Of a stretch of 5,922 nt of DNA, positions 1 to 4,427 are shown piece by piece. Source of the DNA: an uncultured Clostridia bacterium (GTDB lineage: Bacteria > Bacillota > Clostridia > Lachnospirales > Lachnospiraceae); assembly GCA_945622055.1 (NCBI GenBank), contig CALZBV010000154.1:1-5922 (forward strand), read 5' to 3'. The position numbers and the translations under genes were made by a program. Under the pieces are notes generated by a model, which was given only the letters and a program-made list of their open reading frames with translations, searched no databases and was not told the DNA's origin. The number at the start of each line of letters is the position of its first letter. Position 1 is the first letter of the stretch.

Positions 1-618
1 GCTGATGTGAATATTCCGGCAGGGGAGGTGTTTACTTCACCGGTGCTTGCCGGAACGAACGGAGTGCTGCATGTAACGAGTGTGTTCCTCGGAAGCACGG
101 AATATAAGAATCTCGAGATTGTTTTCAAGGACGGCAGGACGACGGAATACAGCTGCGCAAATTATGAAAAGGAAGAAGAGAATAAGAAATTTATTCATGA
201 AAATCTCCTGAAAAATCACGACTGGCTGCCGCTTGGCGAGTTTGCCATCGGAACGAATACGATCGCCTACACCATGGGAAAGAAGTTTGGAATTACCGAG
301 GTGCTTCCGATTCTGATTGCGGAAAAGACCGGTCCGCACTTTGCCATTGGCGATACCTGTTATTCGCACAGTGAGGAACATAAGGTGTATAACCCGGACG
401 GAAAAGAGATTGTGGCACGTGAAAATGAGTGCTCCGCACTTCGGAGTACCAATCCGGAGAAGGCATACTTCCAGTGCCATACCGACATTACGATTCCGTA
501 TTCCGAGCTCGGTGAGATTACGGCAATTCGGCCGGATGGGACAACAATTCCGATTATCAGGGACGGACGGTTTGTGCTTCCGGGGACTGAGCTTTTAAAC
601 GAGGCTCTGGAGGATTAA
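1..618 (+). CDS. M29-family metallo-aminopeptidase, C-terminal part (5' truncated by window)
   Basis: The reading frame is open from base 1 and ends at TAA 616-618, giving 205 residues of a longer protein; the GTG at base 7 is an internal Val, not a start. M29 enzymes (AmpS/AmpT/PepS type) are cytoplasmic, two-metal exopeptidases that remove N-terminal residues from peptides. Counting from the first codon, candidate metal or catalytic residues are Glu9 in the PAGEVFTSP motif, Glu80 in LGEFAIGTN, His113 and Tyr121 in PHFAIGDTCY, and His160 and Asp162 in CHTDITI. These match the order of the family's Glu-Glu-His-Tyr-His-Asp set. The Tyr-to-His gap is longer than I recall for the Thermus enzyme, and Cys120 and Cys159 sit beside ligands. 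No clear terminator follows, and purE has its own promoter, so the two genes are probably separate units. The family assignment is strong; substrate preference is unknown. Confidence 0.88.
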   Translation, partial: ADVNIPAGEVFTSPVLAGTNGVLHVTSVFLGSTEYKNLEIVFKDGRTTEYSCANYEKEEENKKFIHENLLKNHDWLPLGEFAIGTNTIAYTMGKKFGITEVLPILIAEKTGPHFAIGDTCYSHSEEHKVYNPDGKEIVARENECSALRSTNPEKAYFQCHTDITIPYSELGEITAIRPDGTTIPIIRDGRFVLPGTELLNEALED

Positions 619-713
619 CGGATAACCCAAAGAGCCGGCGGATAAGACGGTTAGTATACGATTTTAACCGACACAGGGAAGCGTCGTGCATTATGCGGCA
701 AACTACTATCAGC

Positions 714-742
714 TTGCTTTTTTGGGAAAAATATGGTAGGAT
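714..742 (+). promoter_or_regulatory. Extended -10 sigma-A promoter of purE
   Basis: The -35 element is TTGCTT (714-719), followed by a 17-nt spacer and a -10 element TAGGAT (737-742). TGG stands immediately before the -10 and gives an extended -10 (TGN). Transcription should start near 749, about 40 nt before the purE ATG. The -35 and spacer are nearly identical to those of the hpf promoter at 3601. I see no purine riboswitch aptamer between this promoter and purE; the leader is too short to hold one. Confidence 0.68.
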
Positions 743-787
743 GAAGTGGGTTTACTTGAACTATTTATTTGAATAAAGGAGATAAGT

Positions 788-1300
788 ATGGCACAGGTTG
801 GTATTGTAATGGGCAGTGATTCGGATCTGCCAATCATGAGCAAGGCGGCACAGATGCTGGATAAGTTCGGAATTTCTTACGAGGTAACGATTATTTCCGC
901 ACATCGTATGCCGGATATTTTCTTTGATTACGCAAAAACTGCAAAGGAAAAAGGGTTTAAGGTAATTATTGCGGGTGCCGGCGGTGCAGCACATCTTCCG
1001 GGTATGTGTGCAGCCATCTTCCCGCTTCCGGTTATCGGCGTTCCGATTCATACAAAGACGCTCAGCGGTGTGGATTCCCTGTATTCTATCGTACAGATGC
1101 CGTCCGGGATTCCGGTTGCAACCGTTGCAATTGACGGAGCCCAGAATGCAGGTATTCTGGCAGCAAAGATGCTTGCGGTTTCGGATGAGGCACTTCTTGC
1201 GAAGATTGAGGCCTACAAAGATGAACTCAGGGCCGGGGTGGAGAAGAAGAAGGATAAAATCGAGTCCGTCGGCTATGAGACATATCTGAAGGAAATGTAA
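788..1300 (+). CDS. purE: N5-carboxyaminoimidazole ribonucleotide mutase, PurE class I
   Basis: The 170-residue product is the normal size for a bacterial class I PurE. It converts N5-CAIR to CAIR in de novo purine synthesis, in the cytoplasm, as an octamer in known examples. Visible motifs are the N-terminal phosphate-binding GSDSD (9-13), SAHRMP (37-42) with the catalytic His39 (His45 in E. coli), the glycine-rich GAGGAAHLPGM (63-73), and the conserved GVDSLYSIVQMPSGIPVATV stretch (94-113). The ATG is preceded by AAAGGAG (775-781) at 6-nt spacing, so the start is secure. The promoter is at 714-742. A gene for an unknown membrane protein follows after 31 nt without a terminator, so the two are probably co-transcribed. 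No other pur gene, and no purK, is present in the window. Confidence 0.97.
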   Translation: MAQVGIVMGSDSDLPIMSKAAQMLDKFGISYEVTIISAHRMPDIFFDYAKTAKEKGFKVIIAGAGGAAHLPGMCAAIFPLPVIGVPIHTKTLSGVDSLYSIVQMPSGIPVATVAIDGAQNAGILAAKMLAVSDEALLAKIEAYKDELRAGVEKKKDKIESVGYETYLKEM

Positions 1301-1321
1301 GCTGTTTTTGGGTTTTGGGAG

Positions 1322-1326
1322 AAGGA
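1322..1326 (+). promoter_or_regulatory. Ribosome binding site that fixes the start of the unknown membrane gene
   Basis: AAGGA lies 5 nt before ATG 1332. The open frame extends upstream to a TTG at 1308, but that codon has no Shine-Dalgarno sequence and lies only 7 nt past the purE stop, so ATG 1332 is preferred. Confidence 0.7.
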
Positions 1327-1331
1327 AAGAT

Positions 1332-2066
1332 ATGGGAGCAAAGACGAAAAGGTTTGTATGGGTTATTCTTGCCGGGACATTGTTTGTCTGGTGTTTTCTT
1401 CGTTTGCAGAGGATATCGGAGGATTATAAAAAAATGCAGGAACCGGTCCAGATTACAGAGCTCGGTTCCGCAGAGCTTCGTCCCGGGGAGATTGTTTCGG
1501 TTGTATACGACAGCATTTATTCCGGTTACTATTACGGAGGCGTACCGTACGGGAAAATTCTGGAGTACCAGGCGTTAAAGCTGTATGGCAGGGAGGAATA
1601 CATTTATGTGTCTGCCTACACGGAGGATGATGGTTTTTATAAGGCGAAGCCTTATTATTTCAGGTCCTTAAAGGATTCAGAAGCGTTTAAGCCATCGGAA
1701 AAATATACGTTTCTGGGAAGGGTGTATGAGCTCACGGAGGATGCCAAAAACGATATTTCCATGGTGATTACGAGGGAACGTCCGGAGGAGCCGGTTCCGA
1801 TGACGCTGCAGAATACGAACCTGAAGGTGGAGGTTCGCCTGCTTGATATAGAAGAGGAAGCAGGGAGAAAAACGAACTGGACGTATGTTGTTATTGCTGC
1901 CGGCCTCTTCTGGCTGTTTATGATTTACCGGTTTGCAGAGCAGTTCCGTGCAGAGGCTTTTCTGAAAAAGAAAGAGCGTATGGAGCGTGAAGAAGCCAGA
2001 AACCTTGAACGAAAGGTAAGATTTACCTCAAAGATAGAAGACGATGATATCTGGAAAGACAATTAA
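1332..2066 (+). CDS. Two-membrane-segment protein of unknown function
   Basis: I do not recognise a characterised family for this 244-residue protein. A hydrophobic segment at about residues 7-23, after MGAKTKR, reads as a signal anchor. Residues of about 30-180 form a soluble domain rich in Tyr, Glu and beta-prone stretches; it opens with an ELGSAELRPGEIVSVVYDS stretch and contains repeated aromatic clusters such as SGYYYGG and KPYYF. A second hydrophobic segment follows at about 184-203, and then a strongly charged, probably helical tail to residue 244. By the positive-inside rule both ends should be cytoplasmic and the central domain extracellular. The layout resembles Lachnospiraceae DUF6709-like proteins as I remember them, which I could not check. 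It is probably co-transcribed with purE, and a strong terminator follows 21 nt after the stop. There are no catalytic motifs. Confidence 0.82.
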   Translation: MGAKTKRFVWVILAGTLFVWCFLRLQRISEDYKKMQEPVQITELGSAELRPGEIVSVVYDSIYSGYYYGGVPYGKILEYQALKLYGREEYIYVSAYTEDDGFYKAKPYYFRSLKDSEAFKPSEKYTFLGRVYELTEDAKNDISMVITRERPEEPVPMTLQNTNLKVEVRLLDIEEEAGRKTNWTYVVIAAGLFWLFMIYRFAEQFRAEAFLKKKERMEREEARNLERKVRFTSKIEDDDIWKDN

Positions 2067-2087
2067 ATAACATTAAGTTCAGAAGAC

Positions 2088-2134
2088 AATCCCACAGCGC
2101 ATAGGATAAACTAAAAGTCGCTGTGGGATTTTTT
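2088..2134 (+). terminator. Strong intrinsic terminator ending the purE unit, abutting the deacetylase ATG
   Basis: AATCCCACAGCG (2088-2099) pairs perfectly with CGCTGTGGGATT (2119-2130): a 12-bp stem around a 19-nt loop, followed by an uninterrupted run of six T (2129-2134). The ATG of the next gene begins at 2135. The stem therefore buries the only purine-rich stretch (GTGGGA, 2123-2128) that could serve as a ribosome binding site for that ATG. The structure may act as a plain terminator, as an attenuator controlling read-through into the deacetylase, or as both. Confidence 0.85.
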
Positions 2135-3115
2135 ATGTTAAAGCTGAATTCAGAGCAGGGAAGAATTTTGATATACGGTGCGGTAATAGCGGTTGCGTTA
2201 TTTCTTGCGGGACTGGCGGTGGCCGGGGACGAAAAAAAGAGTGAGCCGGTGGGGGTCGGACAATCGGGCGTTGTTGTTTGGAGGGGCGATACGGAATCGT
2301 TGGCGTTGCTGCGAAGCAATGGTGTTGTTGCAGCGGAGGAGCCGGCAGACAGGGATAAGGATCCCTACCCGTGGCTTCATGCCGGGAGGGAAGGAACAGC
2401 GCCGGGGGGACAGGAGAAGAAGGACAAGGAAGGAAGCGGGGATTCTTTGGGGAAAAATGAGAAAATGGAAGCCGGAAAGCAGGAAGAAAATGCAGAGATT
2501 TCCAAGGTGATTTATCTTACATTTGATGACGGACCGAGTCACAATACGGGAAAGATACTGGATACGCTTGCACAGTTTGACGCAAAGGCAACGTTTTTTC
2601 TGATTGGGGAGAATCTGACAGAATGCGGAATAGAATACGCCAAAAGGGCCGTTTCTGAGGGGCATCTGCTTGGAATGCATACACAGACGCATTGCTATAA
2701 CAAAATCTATGCATCCAAGGAGGCGTTTTTAAAGGATTACAATACGCTTGCCAAACAGTTTATAGAATTATTTGGGGCGTGTCCGGTATGCTTTCGGTTT
2801 CCGGGAGGAAGCTGCAGCAGTTACATTAACCCGATTCGAAAGGAACTGAAGAAGGAGCTTTCGGAGCGGGGGTTTCTTTGTTACGATTGGAATGTGAGCG
2901 GAGAAGATTCGGTTGGAACCCCAACCGCAGCATCGATAAAGAAAAACATATTCCGGCAGGTTTATTCCGTAGAGAACCCGATTATTCTTCTGCATGACTC
3001 TCCCTGCAATCAGCTGACGGCAGAGGTTCTGCCGGAGATACTGGAACGTCTTTCTGAGGAGGGCTATGTATTTCATACATTACAGGAGCGGGAACCCTAC
3101 CAGTTCCCATGGTAA
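2135..3115 (+). CDS. Exported NodB-type polysaccharide deacetylase (carbohydrate esterase family 4)
   Basis: The 326-residue product has an N-terminal hydrophobic segment (residues 11-30) that is either an anchor or a signal peptide with a possible AVA-G cleavage site (28-31). A charged Lys/Glu/Gly-rich linker covers about 50-125, and the NodB domain runs from about 126 to the end. All five family motifs are present: TFDDGP (129-134; Asp131 base, Asp132 metal), HTQTH (182-186; metal His182 and His186), RFPGGS (221-226), DW (251-252) and LLHD with His287. Such enzymes remove N-acetyl groups from GlcNAc or MurNAc outside the membrane; peptidoglycan is the likeliest substrate but is inferred. 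ATG 2135 keeps the basic n-region (Lys3, Arg10) but has only a weak GTGGGA upstream, inside a terminator stem. An in-frame TTG at 2168, with AGGGAAG 5 nt upstream, is the alternative start. No clear promoter or downstream terminator is seen. Confidence 0.92.
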   Translation: MLKLNSEQGRILIYGAVIAVALFLAGLAVAGDEKKSEPVGVGQSGVVVWRGDTESLALLRSNGVVAAEEPADRDKDPYPWLHAGREGTAPGGQEKKDKEGSGDSLGKNEKMEAGKQEENAEISKVIYLTFDDGPSHNTGKILDTLAQFDAKATFFLIGENLTECGIEYAKRAVSEGHLLGMHTQTHCYNKIYASKEAFLKDYNTLAKQFIELFGACPVCFRFPGGSCSSYINPIRKELKKELSERGFLCYDWNVSGEDSVGTPTAASIKKNIFRQVYSVENPIILLHDSPCNQLTAEVLPEILERLSEEGYVFHTLQEREPYQFPW

Positions 3116-3189
3116 AGCAAGATGTTTGGGTTTGGAATTATCTTAAATTGTACAGAAAATAACGAAAATAATAAAAATATGGGAACGTA

Positions 3190-3208
3190 TTGACAAAGCT
3201 GCTTTTGT
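3190..3208 (+). repeat. TTGACA + CTGCTTTTGT direct repeat, copy 1
   Basis: TTGACA (3190-3195) is followed after 3 nt by the 10-mer CTGCTTTTGT (3199-3208). The same pair of elements recurs at 3464-3480. TTGACA equals the sigma-A -35 consensus, but only a poor -10 (TATACA, 19-nt spacer) follows. Confidence 0.5.
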
Positions 3209-3268
3209 GCAAACTATACAAAAATCGACGTTTGAAAATGTAATCCCAGGAAAACGGAAAACAGCACT

Positions 3269-3367
3269 TGTGGAAAACTTTTCAGTTATCCCCATTAATT
3301 CATTGGAAAAAGGTTTGATTTTTCAAGTTATCAACGAAGTTATCCACAATATCAACAGTTATGAACA
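3269..3367 (+). promoter_or_regulatory. Cluster of DnaA-box-like sites
   Basis: Measured against TTATNCACA: TTATCCACA (3340-3348) is perfect. TTATCCCCA (3286-3294) and TTATGAACA (3359-3367) each have one mismatch. TGTGGAAAA (3269-3277) is TTTTCCACA on the opposite strand, which fits the looser TTWTNCACA form. TTATCAACG (3328-3336) has two mismatches. The four + strand sites all sit in an AGTTAT context and share one orientation. A single perfect box is expected by chance now and then; five sites within 99 bp is less so. DnaA binding is inferred, and nothing else in the window (dnaA, dnaN, rpmH) marks a replication origin. Confidence 0.5.
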
Positions 3368-3463
3368 ACGATTCTTGTCTATTTGGGATTCTGTCAAGGT
3401 CGAATGTTTGTTTTGGAATTTGTGATAAAATAACAAAAAAGGTCGAAAAATGAAATGTTATTC

Positions 3464-3480
3464 TTGACATCTGCTTTTGT
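3464..3480 (+). repeat. TTGACA + CTGCTTTTGT direct repeat, copy 2
   Basis: TTGACA (3464-3469) is followed after 1 nt by CTGCTTTTGT (3471-3480), repeating the elements of copy 1 at 3190-3208. No acceptable -10 hexamer stands at 16-18 nt, so it does not read as a promoter by itself. Confidence 0.5.
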
Positions 3481-3569
3481 AAAAAAAGAGTGTGATTTTA
3501 TGAAATTGGCAGTAAATTGGAAGTTTGCGGGAAAAGTAACGTATTATTAAAAAAATGTAAAAAATATAT

Positions 3570-3600
3570 GTACAATAAAAATGATTTTGATAAGTTGTAC
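3570..3600. repeat. Inverted repeat directly upstream of the hpf promoter
   Basis: GTACAA (3570-3575) and TTGTAC (3595-3600) form an inverted repeat. The interior contains a second small palindrome, AAAAT-G-ATTTT (3578-3588). The right arm touches the -35 hexamer of the hpf promoter at 3601, a position suited to a regulator binding site. The short arms in AT-rich DNA keep confidence modest. Confidence 0.4.
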
Positions 3601-3629
3601 TTGCTATTTTGGGAAAGCTGTGGTATAAT
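3601..3629 (+). promoter_or_regulatory. Extended -10 sigma-A promoter of hpf
   Basis: TTGCTA (3601-3606), a 17-nt spacer and a perfect TATAAT (3624-3629) with TGG directly before it make a strong extended -10 promoter. The start point should be near 3636, giving a leader of about 70 nt before the hpf ATG. No sigma-B or sigma-H-like elements, such as those controlling the Bacillus homologue, are evident. Confidence 0.85.
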
Positions 3630-3637
3630 TTCTTCAA

Positions 3638-3681
3638 GAAGCAGGGGAGAGAAGGAGCTGCTTCACTTCTGTAAGACAGAA
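3638..3681 (+). promoter_or_regulatory. Tandem stem-loops in the hpf mRNA leader
   Basis: GAAGCAG (3638-3644) pairs with CTGCTTC (3658-3664) around a 13-nt purine-rich loop. TTCTGT (3667-3672) pairs with ACAGAA (3676-3681) around a 3-nt loop. The first hairpin starts within about 2-3 nt of the predicted mRNA 5' end, a position that often slows decay. Its loop and 3' arm contain AAGGAGCTG (3652-3660), an exact copy of the real ribosome binding site context AAGGAGCTG at 3691-3699. Confidence 0.5.
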
Positions 3682-3705
3682 ATAAAATAAAAGGAGCTGA
3701 GGCAT

Positions 3706-4233
3706 ATGAATTATACAGTAAGTGGTAAGAATATTGAGGTTACGGCAGCATTAAAGGAAGCAGTCATTGACAAGTTATCCAAGTTAGAACGTTATTTTAC
3801 CCCGGATACAGAGGTAAATATCACGATGAGTGTAGAGAAGGAAAGACAGCGTATCGAGGTTACGATTCCGATTAAGGGAACGATTATCCGTGCAGAGCAG
3901 GTCAGCTCCGATATGTATGCTTCCATTGATTTGGTAGAGGCAGTGTTAGAGCGTCAGCTTAGAAAGTATAAGAATAAGCTTGTGGATCAGAAGCAGTCCG
4001 CAGTAGCTCTGAGCCAGGTATTTTTAGAGGAAGACACCGGTTCGGAGGATGAGATTAAGATTGTACGTTCCAAGAAGTTCGCAATTAAGCCGATGGATAT
4101 CGAAGAGGCTTGTGTGCAGATGGAGCTTCTCGGACATGACTTCTTTGTGTTCCGCAATGCAGAGACGGACGAAGTAAATGTTGTTTATAAGAGAAAGGGT
4201 AACACCTACGGACTCATTGAGCCGGAAAATTAA
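3706..4233 (+). CDS. hpf: Long-form ribosome hibernation promoting factor
   Basis: The 175-residue protein matches the long HPF (RaiA/YvyD) architecture. An N-terminal S30AE domain (about 1-100) binds the small subunit decoding region, a short acidic linker (about 105-117) follows, and a C-terminal dimerisation domain (about 118-175) joins two 70S ribosomes into inactive 100S dimers in stationary phase. The C-terminal signature is clear: KPMDIEEA (128-135), QMELLGHDFFVFRNAETDEV (138-157), and the terminal YGLIEPEN. The ATG has AAGGAG (3691-3696) at 9-nt spacing. The gene has its own strong promoter, a structured leader and a terminator, so it is monocistronic. Lying just before secA is the usual Firmicute arrangement. 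It is also called raiA or yvyD. Confidence 0.97.
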   Translation: MNYTVSGKNIEVTAALKEAVIDKLSKLERYFTPDTEVNITMSVEKERQRIEVTIPIKGTIIRAEQVSSDMYASIDLVEAVLERQLRKYKNKLVDQKQSAVALSQVFLEEDTGSEDEIKIVRSKKFAIKPMDIEEACVQMELLGHDFFVFRNAETDEVNVVYKRKGNTYGLIEPEN

Positions 4234-4264
4234 GTAAAGATAACGTGCTTTGTTCACATCCCCG

Positions 4265-4297
4265 GGAGCCGTCGCTTATGTGGCGGCTCCTATTTTT
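4265..4297 (+). terminator. Intrinsic terminator after hpf
   Basis: GGAGCCG (4265-4271) pairs with CGGCTCC (4284-4290). The stem is extended by three further pairs, two of them G-U wobbles, to close a 6-nt loop (4275-4280). TATTTTT (4291-4297) follows. The hairpin starts 31 nt after the hpf stop and separates hpf from the secA promoter. Confidence 0.9.
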
Positions 4298-4349
4298 GCG
4301 GTTAGCGGTCTTGTTCATATAGTGTTCACAGAGAATTAACAGGAACAGG

Positions 4350-4378
4350 TTGATTATTCTAGAATTAAATGTTACAAT
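4350..4378 (+). promoter_or_regulatory. Extended -10 sigma-A promoter of secA
   Basis: TTGATT (4350-4355), a 17-nt spacer and TACAAT (4373-4378), with TGT just before the -10, form an extended -10 promoter. Transcription should begin near 4385, leaving a leader of about 43 nt. Two TGTTCA motifs (4312-4317 and 4323-4328) lie just upstream, 11 bp apart. Confidence 0.75.
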
Positions 4379-4415
4379 AAGATATTATAGGTTTACCATA
4401 TTTATATGTATGAGC

Positions 4416-4420
4416 AGGAG
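4416..4420 (+). promoter_or_regulatory. Ribosome binding site that fixes the secA start
   Basis: AGGAG stands 7 nt before ATG 4428. Another in-frame ATG at 4410 would add six residues, but it has only AT-rich sequence upstream, so 4428 is the better start. It also gives the usual SecA opening, MGLIQKIFG. Confidence 0.85.
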
Positions 4421-4427
4421 AAAACAA

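Larger units (their letters stand above)
3116..3705. other. 590-bp AT-rich intergenic region with regulatory signals
   Basis: No credible gene is found between the deacetylase and hpf. The region holds a repeated TTGACA/CTGCTTTTGT element (3190-3208 and 3464-3480), a cluster of DnaA-box-like sites (3269-3367), and a very AT-rich stretch (3541-3600, 9 G or C in 60 bases). An inverted repeat (3570-3600), the hpf promoter (3601-3629) and the hpf leader complete it. A 72-codon open frame at 3207-3425 lacks a ribosome binding site and overlaps the DnaA-like sites. Confidence 0.75.

Noticed and set aside
648..670. CGGTTA / TAACCG hairpin as a terminator for the M29 gene
   Set aside because: The stem has only 6 bp with an 11-nt loop and no T-run follows. 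The T-run at 718-723 lies 48 nt further on and belongs to the purE promoter region.
619..787. Purine riboswitch or PurR operator upstream of purE
   Set aside because: No purine aptamer core is visible, the promoter lies too close to the gene to leave room for one, and no PurBox-like CGAAC pair is seen.
2198..2692. 164-codon open frame on the minus strand inside the deacetylase gene
   Set aside because: It is antisense to a gene with all five NodB motifs and has no sign of its own domain. The minus-strand frames at 37-480, 761-1051, 2768-3076 and 5145-5510 were dropped for the same reason.
3190..3220. TTGACA at 3190 as a functional promoter
   Set aside because: The best -10 candidate (TATACA, 3215-3220) needs a 19-nt spacer and matches only four of six positions, and no gene follows.
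3207..3425. 72-codon open frame starting at GTG within the intergenic region
   Set aside because: There is no ribosome binding site, the composition is AT-rich like the surrounding noncoding DNA, the protein resembles nothing I know, and the frame covers the DnaA-like sites.
3500..3550. 16-residue peptide frame (ATG to TAA) before the hpf promoter
   Set aside because: No convincing SD, no good promoter, and no attenuator-like partner structure at the right place. An open frame this short is expected by chance.
3116..3705. The chromosomal replication origin itself
   Set aside because: No dnaA, dnaN, rpmH or other origin-linked gene flanks the region, and only one box is perfect. The cluster is reported, but an oriC call is not supported.
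4397..4408. CATAT-TT-ATATG palindrome in the secA leader
   Set aside because: It is a short, purely AT-rich palindrome with a 2-nt centre that cannot form a stable hairpin and is easily expected by chance.
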